From Paragordius varius (Eukaryota > Nematomorpha), in assembly GCA_964247055.1 (NCBI GenBank), contig OZ176051.1:7130001-7194000 (forward strand): DNA of 64,000 nt. The letters are read 5' to 3'. The translations under genes and the position numbers were made by a program. A model generated the notes under the pieces. The model was not told the DNA's origin and made no database searches. It saw nothing but the letters and a program-made list of their open reading frames with translations. Below are positions 1 through 16,000 of this stretch, piece by piece; the first letter of the stretch is position 1; each line of letters begins with the position of its first letter.

Positions 1-3000
1 ATACCTAAATATTAACTTACTTGTCCAAGAATCTAAAAATTATATTAAAATATACTTTTAATTTGGAATATCGAACAATATTCCATCATCCACCCGTAAT
101 ACCTAAATATTAACTTACTTGTCCAAGAATCTAAAAATTATATTAAAATATACTTTTAATTAGGAATATCGAACAATATTCCATCATCAACCAGTAATAC
201 CTAAAATATTAACTTAATTGTCCAAAAATCTAAAATTATTTTATAATGTACATTTATTTAGGAATATCGAACAATATTCCATCATCAATCCGTAATACCT
301 AAAATATTAACTTACTTGTGTAAGAATCTAAAATTTATATTAAAATATACTTTTAATTAGGAATATCGAGCAATATTCCATCATCCACCCGTAATACGTA
401 AAATATTAACTTACTTCTCGAAGAATCTAAAATTATTTTATAATATACATTTATTTAGGAATATCGAACAATATTCCATCATCAACCCGTAATACCTAAA
501 ATATAAACTTACTTGTCCAAGAATCTAACAGTTATATTATAAAATACTTTTAATTCGTAATATCGAACAATATTCCATCATCCACCCGTAATACCTAAAT
601 ATTAACTTACTTGTCCAAGAATCTAAAAATTATATTAAAATATACTTATAATTCGGAATATCGAACAATATTCCATCATCCACCCGTAATACCTAAAATA
701 TTAACTTACTTCTCGAAGAATCTAAAATTATTTTATAATATACATTTATTTAGGAATATCGAACAATATTCCATCATCAACCCGTAATACCTAAAATATA
801 AACTTACTTGTCCAAGAATCTAACAGTTATATTATAAAATACTTTTAATTCGTAATATCGAACAATATTCCATCATCCACCCGTAATACCTAAAATATTA
901 ACTTACTTGTCCAAGAATCTAAAAATTATATTAAAATATACTTTTAATTAGGAATATCGAACAATATTCCATCATCAACCAGTAATACCTAAAATATTAA
1001 CTTAATTGTCCAAAAATCTAAAATTATTTTATAATATACATTTATTTAGGAATATCGAACAATATTCCATCATCCACCCGTAATACCTAAATATTAACTT
1101 ACTTGTCCAAGAATCTAAAAATTATATTAAAATATACTTATAATTCGGAATATTGAACAATATTCCATCATCCACCCGTAATACCTAAATTTTAATTTAC
1201 TTGTCCAAGAATCTAAAAATTATATTAAAATATACTTTTAATTAGGAATATCGAACAATATTCCATCATCCACCCGTAATACCTAAATATTAACTTACTT
1301 GTCCAAGAATCTAAAAATTATATTAAAATATACTTTTAATTAGGAATATCGAACAATATTCCATCATCAACCAGTAATACCTAAAATATTAACTTAATTG
1401 TCCAAAAATCTAAAATTATTTTATAATATACATTTATTTAGGAATATCGAACAATATTCCATCATCCACCCGTAATACCTAAAATATAACTTACTTCTCG
1501 AAATCTAAAATTATTTTATAATATACATTTATTTAGGAATATCGAACAATATTCCATCATCAACCAGTAATACCTAAAATATTAACTTACTTGTCCAAGA
1601 ATCTAAAAATTATATTAAAATATACTTTTAATTTGGAATATCGAACAATATTCCATCATCCACCCGTAATACCTAAATATTAACCTACTTGACAAGAATC
1701 TAAAAATTATATTAAAATATACTTTTAATTCGGGATATCGAAAAATATTCCATCATCCACCCGTAATACCTAAATATTAACTTACTTGTCCAAGAATCTA
1801 AAAATTATATTAAAATATACTTTTTATTCGGAATATCGAACAAAATTCCATCATCAACCCGTAATACCTAAAATATAAACTTACTTGTCCAAGAATCTTA
1901 AAGTTATATTATAAAATACTTTTAATTCGGAATATCGAACAAAATTCCATCATCAACCCGTAATACCTAAAATATTAACTTACTTGTCCAATAATCTAAA
2001 AATTATATTAAAATATACTTTTAATTCGGAATATCGAACAAAATTCCATCATCAACCCGTAATACCTAAAATATAAACTTACTTGTCCAAGAATCTAACA
2101 GTTATATAAAATACTTTTAATTCGGAATATCGAACAATATTCCATCATCCACCCGTAATACCTAAAATATTAACTTAATTGTCCAAGAATCTAAAATTTA
2201 TTTTATAATATACTTTTAATTTGGAATATCGAACAATATTCCATCATCCACCCGTAATACCTAAATATTAACTTACTTGTCCAAGAATCTAAAAATTATA
2301 TTAAAATATACTTTTAATTAGGAATATCGAACAATATTCCATCATCAACCAGTAATACCTAAAATATTAACTTAATTGTCCAAAAATCTAAAATTATTTT
2401 ATAATGTACATTTATTTTGGAATATCGAACAATATTCCATCATCAATCCGTAATACCTAAAATATTAACTTACTTGTGTAAGAATCTAAAATTTATATTA
2501 AAATATACTTTTAATTAGGAATATCGAGCAATATTCCATCATCCACCCGTAATACGTAAAATATTAACTTACTTGTCCAAGAATCTAACAGTTATATTAT
2601 AAAATACTTTTAATTCGTAATATCGAACAATATTCCATCATCCACCCGTAATACCTAAAATATTAACTTACTTGTCCAAGAATCTAAAAATTATATTAAA
2701 ATATACTTTTAATTAGGAATATCGAACAATATTCCATCATCAACCAGTAATACCTAAAATATTAACTTAATTGTCCAAAAATCTAAAATTATTTTATAAT
2801 ATACATTTATTTAGGAATATCGAACAATATTCCATCATCCACCCGTAATACCTAAATATTAACTTACTTGTCCAAGAATCTAAAAATTATATTAAAATAT
2901 ACTTATAATTCGGAATATTGAACAATATTCCATCATCCACCCGTAATACCTAAATTTTAATTTACTTGTCCAAGAATCTAAAAATTATATTAAAATATAC

Positions 3001-6000
3001 TTTTAATTAGGAATATCGAACAATATTCCATCATCCACCCGTAATACCTAAATATTAACTTACTTGTCCAAGAATCTAAAAATTATATTAAAATATACTT
3101 TTAATTAGGAATATCGAACAATATTCCATCATCAACCAGTAATACCTAAAATATTAACTTAATTGTCCAAAAATCTAAAATTATTTTATAATATACATTT
3201 ATTTAGGAATATCGAACAATATTCCATCATCCACCCGTAATACCTAAAATATAACTTACTTCTCGAAATCTAAAATTATTTTATAATATACATTTATTTA
3301 GGAATATCGAACAATATTCCATCATCAACCAGTAATACCTAAAATATTAACTTACTTGTCCAAGAATCTAAAAATTATATTAAAATATACTTTAAATTTG
3401 TAATATCGAACAATATTCCATCATCCACCCGTAATACCTAAATATTAACCTACTTGTCCAAGAATCTAAAAATTATATTAAAATATACTTTTAATTCGGA
3501 ATATCGAACAAAATTCCATCATCAACCCGTAATACCTAAAATATAAACTTACTTGTCCAAGAATCTTAAAGTTATATTATAAAATACTTTTAATTCGGAA
3601 TATCGAACAAAATTCCATCATCAACCCGTAATACCTAAAATATTAACTTACTTGTCCAATAATCTAAAAATTATATTAAAATATACTTTTAATTCGGAAT
3701 ATCGAACAAAATTCCATCATCAACCCGTAATACCTAAAATATAAACTTACTTGTCCAAGAATCTAACAGTTATATAAAATACTTTTAATTCGGAATATCG
3801 AACAATATTCCATCATCCACCCGTAATACCTAAAATATTAACTTAATTGCCCAAGAATCTAAAATTTATTTTATAATATACTTTTAATTTGGAATATCGA
3901 ACAATATTCCATCATCCACCCGTAATACCTAAATATTAACTTAATTGTCCAAAAATCAAAAATTATATTAAAATATACTTTTAATTAGGAATATCGAACA
4001 ATATTCCATCATCCACCCGTAATACCTAAATATTAACTTACTTGTCCAAGAATCTAAAAATTATATAAAAATATACTTTTAATTAGGAATATCGAACAAT
4101 ATTCCATCATCCACCCGTAATACCTAAATATAAACTTACTTCTCGAAATCTAAAATTATTTTATAATATACATTTATTTAGGAATATCGAACAATATTCC
4201 ATCATCCACCCGTAATACCTAAATATTAACTTACTTGTCCAAGAATCTAAAAATTATATTAAAATATACTTATAATTCGGAATATTGAACAATATTCCAT
4301 CATCCACCCGTAATACCTAAATATTAATTTATTTGTCAAAGAATCTAAAAATTATATTAAAATATACTTTTAATTTGGAATATCGAACAATATTCCATCA
4401 TCCACCCGTAATACCTAAATATTAACTTACTTGTCCAAGAATCTAAAAATTATATAAAAATATACTTTTAATTAGGAATATCGAACAATATTCCATCATC
4501 CACCCGTAATACCTAAATATAAACTTACTTCTCGAAATCTAAAATTATTTTATAATATACATTTATTTAGGAATATCGAACAATATTCCATCATCCACCC
4601 GTAATACCTAAATATTAACTTACTTGTCCAAGAATCTAAAAATTATATTAAAATATACTTTTAATTAGGAATATCGAACAATATTCCATCATCCACCCGT
4701 AATACCTAAAATATAACTTACTTCTCGAAATCTAAAATTATTTTATAATATACATTTATTTAGGAATATCGAACAATATTCCATCATCAACCAGTAATAC
4801 CTAAAATATTAACTTACTTGTCCAAGAATCTAAAAATTATATTAAAATATACTTTTAATTTGGAATATCGAACAATATTCCATCATCCACCCGTAATACC
4901 TAAATATTAACCTACTTGACAAGAATCTAAAAATTATATTAAAATATACTTTTAATTCGGAATATCGAAAAATATTCCATCATCCACCCGTAATACCTAA
5001 ATATTAACTTACTTGTCCAAGAATCTAAAAATTATATTAAAATATACTTATAATTCGTTGTCCAAGAATCTAAAAATTATATTAAAATATACTTATAATT
5101 AGGAATATCGAACAATATTCCATCATCCACCCGTAATACCTAAATATTAACTTACTTGTCCAAGAATCTAAAAATTATAATAAAATATACTTTTAATTAG
5201 GAATATCGAACAATATTCCATCATCCACCCGTAATACCTAAATATTAACTTACTTGTCCAAGAATCTAAAAATTATATTAAAATATACATTTATTTAGGA
5301 ATATCGAACAATATTCCATCATCCACCCGTAATACCTAAATATTAACTTACTTGTCCAAGAATCTAAAAATTATATTAAAATATACTTTTAATTAGGAAT
5401 ATCGAACAATATTCCATCATCAACCAGTAATACCTAAAATATTAACTTAATTGTCCAAAAATCTAAAATTATTTTATAATATACATTTATTTAGGAACAT
5501 CGAACAATATTCCATCATCCACCCGTAATACCTAAAATATTAACTTACTTCTCGAAATCTAAAATTATTTTATAATATACATTTATTTAGGAATATCGAA
5601 CAATATTCCATCATCAACCAGTAATACCTAAAATATTAACTTAATTGTCCAGAAATCTAAAATTATTTTATAATATACATTTATTTAGGAATATCGAACA
5701 ATATTCCATCATCCACCCGTAATACCTAAAATATTAACTTACTTCTCGAAATCTAAAATTATTTTATAATATACATTTATTTAGGAATATCGAGCAATAT
5801 TCCATCATCCACCCGTAATACCTAAATATTAACTTACTTGTCCAAGAATCTAAAAATTATATTAAAATATACATTTATTTAGGAATATCGAACAATATTC
5901 CATCATCCACCCGTAATACCTAAATATTAACTTACTTGTCCAAGAATCTAAAAATTATATTAAAATATACTTTTAATTTGGAATATCGAACAATATTCCA

Positions 6001-9000
6001 TCATCCACCCGTAATACCTAAATATTAACTTAATTGTCCAAAAATCAAAAATTATATTAAAATATACTTTTAATTAGGAATATCGAACAATATTCCATCA
6101 TCCACCCGTAATACCTAAATATTAACTTACTTGTCCAAGAATCTAAAAATTATATAAAAATATACTTTTAATTAGGAATATCGAACAATATTCCATCATC
6201 CACCCGTATTACCTAAAATATTAACTTATTTGTCCAAGAATCTAAAAATTATATTAAAATATACTTTTTATTAGGAATATCGAACAATATTCCATCATCC
6301 ACCCTAATACCTAAATATTAACTTACTTGTCCAAGAATCTAAAAATTATATTAAAATATACTTATAATTCGGAATATCTAACAATATTCCATCATCCACC
6401 CGTAATACCTAAATATTAACTTACTAATCGAAATCTAAAATTATTTTATAATATACATTTATTTAGGAATATCGAACAATATTCCATCATCAACCAGTAA
6501 TACCTAAAATATTAACTTACTTGTCCAAGAATCTAAAAATTATATTAAAATATACTTATAATTCGGAATATCGAACAATATTCCATCATCCAATCGTGAA
6601 ACCTAAATATTAACTTACTTGTATTATATTAAAATATACTTATAATTCGGAATATCGCACAATATTCCATCATCAACCAGTAATACCTAAAATATTAACT
6701 TACTTGTCCAAGAATCTAAAAATTATATTAAAATATACTTTTAATTAGGAATATCGAACAATATTCCATCATCCACCCGTAATTCCCTAAATATTAACTT
6801 ACTTGTCCAAGAATCTAAAAATTATATTAAAATATACTTTTAATTAGGAATATCGAACAATATTCCATCATCAACCAGTAATACCTAAAATATTAACTTA
6901 ATTGTCCAAAAATCTAAAATTATTTTATAATATACATTTATTTAGGAATATCGAACAATATTCCATCATCCACCCGTAATACCTAAAATATTAGCTTACT
7001 TCTCGAAATCTAAAATTATTTTATAATATACATTTATTTAGGAATATCGAACAATATTCCATCATCAACCAGTAATACCTAAAATATTAACTTACTTGTC
7101 CAAGAATCTAAAAATTATATTAATATATACTTTTAATTTGGAATATCGAACAATATTCCATCATCAACCAGTAATACCTAAATATTAACTTACTTGTCCA
7201 AGAATCTAAAAATTATATTAAAATATACTTATAATTCTAATATCGAACAATATTCCATCATCCACCCGTAATACCTAAATATTAACTTACCTGTCCAAGA
7301 ATCTAAAAATTATATTAAAATATACTTATAATTCGGAATATCGAACAATATTCCATCATCCACCCGTAATACCTAAATAGTAACTTTGTACAAGAATCTA
7401 AAAATAATATTAAAATATACTTTTAATTTGGAATATCGAACAATATTCCATCATCCACTCGTATTACCTAAATATTAACTTACTTGTCCAAGAATCTAAA
7501 AATTATATTAAAATATACTTATAATTCGGAATATCGAACAATATTCCATCATCAACCAGTAATACCTAAAATATTAACTTACTTGTCCAAGAATCTAAAA
7601 ATTATATTAATATATACTTTTAATTTGGAATATCGAACAATATTCCATCATCAACCAGTAATACCTAAATATTAACTTACTTGTCCAAGAATCTATAAAT
7701 TATATTAAAATATACTTATAATTCTAATATCGAACAATATTCCATCATCCACCCGTAATACCTAAATATTAACTTACCTGTCCAAGAATCTAAAAATTAT
7801 ATTAAAATATACTTATAATTCGGAATATCGAACAATATTCCATCATCCACCCGTAAAACCTAAATATTAACTTACTTGTCCAAGAATCTAAAAATTATAT
7901 TTAAATATACTTTTAATTAGGAATATCGAACAATATTCCATCATCCACTCGTAATACCTAAATATTAACTTACTTGTCCAAGAATCTAAAAATTATATTA
8001 AAATATACTTTTAATTAGGAATATCGAACAATATTCCATCATCCACCCGTAATACCTAAAATATTAACTTACTTGTCCAAGAATCAAAAATTATATTAAA
8101 ATATACTTTTAATTTGGAATATCGAACAATATTCCATCATCCACATATAATACCTAAAATATTAACTTACCTGTCCAAGAATCTAAAATTATATTAAAAT
8201 TAACTTTTAATTAGGAATATCGAACAATATTCCATCATCCACCCGTAATACCTAAATATTAACTTACTTGTCCAAGAATCTAAAAATTATATTAAAATAT
8301 ACTTTTAATTAGGAATATAGAACAATATTCCATCATCAACCAGTAATACCTAAAAGATTAACTTACTTGTCGAAGAATCTAAAATTATATTAAAATATAC
8401 TTTTAATTCGGAATATCGAACAATATTCCATCATCCACCCGTAATTAAATATTAACTTACTTGTCCAAAAAGAATCTAAAAATTATACTAAAATATACTT
8501 TTTATTAGGAATATCGAACAATATTCCATCATCCACCCGTAATACCTAAATATTAACCTACTTGTCCAAGAATCTAAAAATTATATTAAAATATACTTTA
8601 AATTCGGAATATCGAACAATATTCCATCATCCACCCGTAATACCTAAAATATTAACTTACCTGTCCAAGAATCTAAAAGTTATATTAAATATATACTTTT
8701 AATTCGGAATATCGAACAATATTCCATCATCCACCCGTAATTAAATATTAACTTACTTGTCCAAAAAGAATCTAAAAATTATACTAAAATATACTTTTTA
8801 TTAGGAATATCGAACAATATTCCATCATCCACCCGTAATACCTAAATATTAACCTACTTGTCCAAGAATCTAAAAATTAAATTAAAATATATTTTAAATT
8901 CGGAATATCGAACAATATTCCATCATCCACCCGTAATACCTAAAATATTAACTTACCTGTCCAAGAATCTAAAAATTATATTAAAATTAACTTTTAATTA

Positions 9001-12000
9001 GGAATATTGAACAATATTCCATCATCCACCGGTAATACCTAAAATATTTACTTACTTGTCCAAGAATCTAAAATTATATTAAAATTTACTTTTAATTAGG
9101 AATATCGAACAATATTCCATCATCCACCCGTAATACCTAAATATTAACTTACTTGTCCAAGAAGAATCTAAAATTATATTAAAATATACTTTTAATTAGG
9201 AATATCGAACAATATTCCATCATCCACCCGTAATACCTAAATATTAACTTACTTGTCCAAGAATCTAAAAATTATATTAAAATTTACTTTTAATTATGAA
9301 TATCGAACAATATTCCATGATCCACCCGTAATACCTAAATATTAACTTACCTGTCCAAGAATCTAAAAATTATATTAAATATAACTTTTAATTAGGAATA
9401 TTGAACAATATTCCATCATCCACCGGTAATACCTAAAATATTTACTTACCTGTTAAAGAATCTAAAATTATATTAAAATTAACTTTTAATTCGGAATCTC
9501 GAAGAATATTCCATTCTCCACCCGTAATACCTAAATATTAACTTACTTGTCCAAGAAGAATCTAAAAATTATGCTAAAATATACTTTTTATTAGGAATAT
9601 CGAACAATATTCCATCATCCACCCGTAATACCTATATTAACTTACTTGTCCAAGAATCTAAAAGTTATATTAAAATATACTTTTAATTCGGAATATCGAA
9701 CAATATTCCATCATCCACCCGTAATACCTAAAATATTAACTTACCTGTCCAAGAATCTAAAAATTATATTAAATATAACTTTTAATTAGGAATATTGAAC
9801 AATATTCCATCATCCACCGGTAATACCTAAAATATTTACTTACCTGTCCAAGAATCTAAAATTATATTAAAATTAACTTTTAATTCGGAATATCGAAGAA
9901 TATTCCATTCTCCACCCGTAATACCTAAATATTAACTTACTTGTCCAAGAAGAATCTAAAAATTATGCTAAAATATACTTTTTATTAGGAATATCGAACA
10001 ATATTCCATCATCCACCCGTAATACCTATATTAACTTACTTGTCCAAGAATCTAAAAGTTATATTAAAATATACTTTTAATTCGGAATATCGAACAATAT
10101 TCCATCATCCACCCGTAATTAAATATTAACTTACTTGTCCAAAAAGAATCTAAAAATTATACTAAAATATACTTTTTATTAGGAATATCGAACAATATTC
10201 CATCATCCACCCGTAATACCTAAATATTAACCTACTTGTCCAAGAATCTAAAAATTATATTAAAATATACTTTAAATTCGGAATATCGAACAATATTCCA
10301 TCATCCACCCGTAATACCTAAAATATTAACTTACCTGTCCAAGAATCTAAAAATTATATTAAATATAACTTTTAATTAGGAATATTGAACAATATTCCAT
10401 CATCCACCGGTAATACCTAAAATATTTACTTACTTGTCCAAGAATCTAAAATTATATTAAAATTTACTTTTAATTAGGAATATCGAACAATATTCCATCA
10501 TCCACCCGTAATACCTAAATATTAACTTACTTGTCCAAGAAGAATCTAAAAATTATACTAAAATATACTTTTTATTAGGAATATCGAACAATATTCCATC
10601 ATCCACCCGTAATACCTAAATATTAACTTACTTGTCCAAGAATCTAAAATTATATTAAATTTTACTTTTAATTCGGAATATCGAACAATATTCCATCATC
10701 CACCCGTAATACCTAAATATTAACTTACTTGTCCAAGAAGAATCTAAAAATTATACTAAAATATACTGTTTCTTAGGAATATCGAACAATATTCCATAAT
10801 CCACCCGTAATACCTAAAATATTTACTTACTTGTCCAAGAATCTAAAATTATATTAAAATATACTTTTAATTAGGAATATCGAACAATATTCCATCATCC
10901 ACCCGTAATACCTAAAATATTAACTTTCTTGTCCAAGAATCTAAAAATTATATTAAAATATACTTTTAATTAGGAATACCGAACAATATTCCATCCTCCA
11001 CCCGTAATACCTAAAATATTAACTTACTTGTCCAAGAATCTAATACTTGTATTAAAATATACTTCTAATTAGGAATATCGAACAATATTCCATCATCCAC
11101 CCGTAATACCTAAAATATTAACTTACTTGTCCAAGAATCTAAAAATTATATTAAAATATACTTTTAATTAGGAATATCGAACAATATTCCATCATCCACC
11201 CGTAATACCTAAAAAATTAACTTACTTGTCCAAGAATCTAAAATTATATTAAAATATACTTTTAATTAGGAATATCGAACAATATTCCATCATCCACCCG
11301 TAATACCTAAAATATTAACTTACTTGTCCAAGAATCTAAAATTATATTAAAATATACTTTTAATTAGGAATATCGAACAATATTCCATCATCCACCCGTA
11401 ATACCTAAAATATTAACTTACTTGTCCAAGAATCTAAAAATTATATTAAAATATACTTTTAATTAGGAATATCGAACAATATTCCATCCTCCACCCGTAA
11501 TACCTAAAAAATTAACTTACTTGTCCAATAATCTAAAATTATATTAAAATATACTTTTAATTAGGAATATCGAACAATATTCCATCATCCACCCGTAATA
11601 CCTAAAATATTAACTTACTTGTCCAAGAATCTAAAATTATATTAAAATATACTTTTAATTAGGAATATCGAACAATATTCCATCACCCACCCGTAATACC
11701 TAAAAAATTAACTTACTTGTCCAAGAATCTAATACTTGTATTAAAATATACTTCTAATTAGGAATATCGAACAATATTCCATCATCCACCCGTAATACCT
11801 AAAATATTAACTTACTTGTCCAAGAATCTAAAAATTATATTAAAATATACTTTTAATTAGGAATATCGAACAATATTCCATCATCCACCCGTAATACCTA
11901 AAATATTAACTTACTTGTCCAAGAATCTAAAAATTATATTAAAATATACTTATAATTCGTTGTCCAAGAATCTAAAAATTATATTAAAATATACTTTTAA

Positions 12001-12960
12001 TTAGGAATATCGAACAATATTCCATCATCCACCCGTAATACCTAAATATTAACTTACTTGTCCAAGAATCTAAAAATTATATTAAAATATACTTATAATT
12101 CGGAATATCGAACAATATTCCATCATACACCCCTAATACCTAAATATTAACTTACTTGTCCAAGAATCTAAAAATTATATTAAAATATACTTTTAATTAG
12201 GAATATCGAACAATATTCCATCATCCACCCGTAATACCTAAATATTAACTTACTTGTCCAAGAATCTAAAAATTATATTAAAATATACTTATAATTCGGA
12301 ATATCGAACAATATTCCATCATCGACCCGAATACCTAAATATTAACTTACTTCTCCAAGAATCTAAAAATTATATTAAAATATACTTATAATTCGAAATA
12401 TCGAACAATATTCCATCATCCACCCGTAATACCTAAATATTAACTTACTTGTCCAAGAATCTAAAAATTATATTAATATATACTTATAATTCGGAATATC
12501 GAACAATATTCCATCATACACCCCTAATACCTAAATATTAACTTACTTGTCCAAGAATCTAAAAATTATATTAAAATATACTTTTAATTAGGAATATCGA
12601 ACAATATTCCATCATCCACCCGTAATACCTAAATATTAACTTACTTGTCCAAGAATCTAAAAATTATATTAAAATATACTTATAATTCGGAATATCGAAC
12701 AATATTCCATCATCCACCCGTAATACCTAAATATTAACTTACTTGTCCAAGAATCTAAAAATTATATTAAAATATACTTTTAATTATGAATATCGAACAA
12801 TATTCCATCATCCACCCGTAAAACCTAAATATTAACTTACTTGTCCAAGAATCTAAAAATTATATTAAAATATACTTTTAATTAGGAATATCGCACAATA
12901 TTCCATCATCAACCAGTAACACCTAAAATATTAAACTTACTTGTCTCAGAATCTATATAT
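1..12960 (+). repeat. Satellite array, about 98-bp monomer, about 130 copies
   Basis: The stretch is an unbroken head-to-tail array of one AT-rich monomer of about 98 bp, all in the same orientation. Each unit runs from TAATACCTAAATATTAACTT through TTGTCCAAGAATCTAA to CCATCATCCACCCG. Every monomer carries a dyad, GGAATAT-CGAACA-ATATTCC, that could form a 7-bp stem with a 6-nt loop and is better conserved than the flanking A/T tracts. Variants include CATCAACCAG for CATCCACCCG, TTCTCG for TTGTCC and short deletions. The array runs off the left edge. Its right end decays through one degenerate monomer (about 12,930-13,060) into unique sequence. Open frames inside it are accidental. A centromeric or heterochromatic role is possible but not shown. 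Confidence 0.98.
50..3875 (+). repeat. Higher-order repeat blocks inside the satellite
   Basis: The monomer order from about 50 recurs from about 2,208. Diagnostic variants, such as a monomer with AACAGTTATATT, one with CTAAATTTTAATTTACTTG and one with AATCTTAAAGTTATA, recur in the same order. The offset is about 2,158 bp at the start, 1,765 bp after about position 830 and 1,668 bp near 1,893/3,561. The second block has therefore lost about four monomers and then one. The block is about 22 monomers. A third partial block appears to follow, because the TTGACAAGAATC variant at about 1,690 recurs near 4,915. Smaller repeats occur elsewhere, for example a three-monomer period near 8,405 and 8,702. 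Confidence 0.85.
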
Positions 12961-13060
12961 TATATTATAATATACTTTAAATATTAAATACAGAATAATA
13001 ATCCGATCCACCATTTACCATCTAAAATATTATCTTACTTGTCCAAGAAATAAATTATTA

Positions 13061-16000
13061 AGATATATTATTTTCTATTTATTTTTAGCCCCTTGAATCA
13101 ATCTGTTAACCATCATCAAGTTCAAAACGCGTAAATTTAATAAGCTATATTTTACTTTTTATACATTCCTTATATTTTTTTCCTGTCATCACACATTCTA
13201 ACCCTATTTTCATATTAGGTAACCACCAATCTTATTTATACCTTTATAAATTTAACGTTTCTCATATAGGTATTTAACATTATTCTTTGATAAGATCCTA
13301 TTACATCTGTTATCATCCGAAACCAGTATATGCATTACTAAAAGGTCATAAAAAAACCGTTTAGAAATATTTTCCATATTTAACTCATCTATAACCTACT
13401 GAGCGGAGACCTTTTTACTAAAGCAATATTTCAGAACCAAGTTCCAACTACTGATTTTTATTTTTTAAAACCATGAAAATATATTAATTTAACATATTAA
13501 CATAAAGAGTTAACCCTTGCATTTAATTTATAATTATCGAATGTCCGAAAGTGCTATTTAACAACCTTGATTGTAAGCCCAGAATAACTTTATCATAAAT
13601 AAAAAACTTAAAATTCGCTAGTACACTTTACAGTCGTGTGTACATATATTAATCTATATAATTTAACATAGAAATTCTAAAATGGTTTTATTCTTTAATA
13701 TACGCTCAATATTTACCTTCAAGGTATTCACAGTCCATCCTTTTTCAATGGAGATTTACGAATTATCATATTCTGAAACAGATTTAAGTAAGTTGATGTG
13801 ATTTATAAAACATAAAATGATTGTTATTACTTTTCTTATTCTAAATGCAATATTAAAGTGATTGTTATAAATGTACCATTAATAAATGAATATTTATATA
13901 TAATTAAATCTTAAATAAGACTTATCTTTAAAACTTTCAGTAGATCTGTAATTAAAGCGCCTTTGCAAATTTAATAGATTAAGAAATTAGGAATATAGCT
14001 TATAAACAATTTTTATTTTTGAATTACTAGCCATGTCCTTCCAGCCTATCCTTCCATAAAAAAATTTAAGGTTTAGATAGTTTTCTATGTGTTATTTGCA
14101 ATATCCAACATTGATTGCAAATAATTTGAAAGCGAAATATGAAATATACTGTATTTCCAAATACATTGAATGTTGAAGCCAATCAATCATATTAAATAAA
14201 AATAATTGAATGCCTAAAAGCGTGATTTTAGAATAGAGATTAAAATTAATAAGAAATTCTTACTACATAAAGATACAAATTGATTTTGGTATGTTAATAA
14301 ATGATAAGTCTGGCCAAAATCTTAGTTTGGACCAATATTTAAAATTACTTTTAACAAACATATCATCAAAATTAAAAGAACCAAAAAATTTCAAATTCAA
14401 ACCGTTTTTGGTATTACTACTCTGAGTGTAAAGGAGGACGTTTTCGAAAAAAGTCTTTAAATGGAGAAATCAAATCAATTTTACAACTGGTTCTGATTTC
14501 CAAATAAGCCAATATATATTAGCACCCAGATATCAATTTTGTATCTGTGAGCTAGGTTTTCGTGCATCAGACAAAACAGTAATGAATGATTGGTTTTCAA
14601 ATTCGAAAATTGCTTTTAAAATATTTAGAACTGGTAGTTCTAAATGTGGCCCTTTGTTCCAAAATAATATATATATATATACATAGAATTTTAACATGCT
14701 AATAAATTAACCTTAATAGGTTTATCACAAAACTTTTGGACATAAGCCTGGTTTCAATCTTTAGATAATTGACGGGACATTTTGTAAACATAATTTAGGA
14801 AGGACATAATATTGTTAATTTAATCAAAATATTTATATAATTAACATCTTTCTAATATATAACAGTAAATATTTATTATATATAAATATTTAGATATTGT
14901 GTATTATTTACTTATTACAGGGTCACCTTAAGCAAGAGATTTACCTTTAATATTTTTAACCCATAAAATTTTTAATTGGCAATTTCGGCTTGAAATTTAA
15001 AAATATGAAAATTTTAATTTTTTTAATTATTATTTGATATACGTTAGCCTTCAAATGGAAATGGCTTTTATTAATACCTCTACATTATATCGTTTGGCGA
15101 TAATTAAATTTATATTTAAAAGTCTTTGTAGAAACCGCTATTCAACGAATTTGCTTTTTTCTAAATTTTTTAATCAACTCCTAGGATATCGGGAATCTGT
15201 TGTAGAGTTTTCCTAAAACTTTTTATTTTTCGGATGCCATAAAAACAAAATCACATCTGTTCCATTGCAGTCAAGCATTTAGTATCGTTACCTTTTAAGA
15301 ATTATGAATCCAAATTAGCAACGTTCTATTAACCAATGTAGTTTATAAAACTTATAGAATCGCAACATTAATTATATGTGTTCAATATTATAGAGTTAAA
15401 AATATTGTAAGAATAGATACCTTTATGGTTCAATATCCAGAAATTATTAACGAATTCCTTATACTAAAATATGAAAAATTAAAAACTGTAATAATTAAAT
15501 GATCAATTGTTGATACCTGATTGTTAAATTTTTTATCACCAAAAAATGTTAAATAATAACTTTACATAAAAACAAAGTACAATTTTAGGTTGATATTTAG
15601 AATTTTTTGCCTAAATTGTAAGTATCCAATTCACTTTAACCCAACGCACAAAATTGGAGCTTATATAAACTATCTTGATATAATGCGTATAAAGTTGAAC
15701 CCCCCCACCTCATAAACCGAAAAAATTAAATGATTTATTATCCGCGACAATTTTTAATTTAAATATAGGAAGAAAAAAATTATATAAATGATTAAATTTT
15801 ATTGTTTTTGGAACATTACAATAACTATTCAAAAACAAGGTTTGCAGAAAAAGCTCTCTTTGAACGATTTGTGACTTAATTTAAATATCGGATGTGCATT
15901 ATCACCAGCATAAGCTTATTAAATAATCCCTATTTAAAATTCTCATAATGAGGGAGGGGTTGAGTGTTTAGTATAGTAATAAATCTTTTTGTTTCTCATG

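Noticed and set aside
7484-7675. Open frame of 63 codons within the satellite
   Set aside because: It is two monomers read through; its peptide is an internal repeat and neighbouring monomers break the frame.
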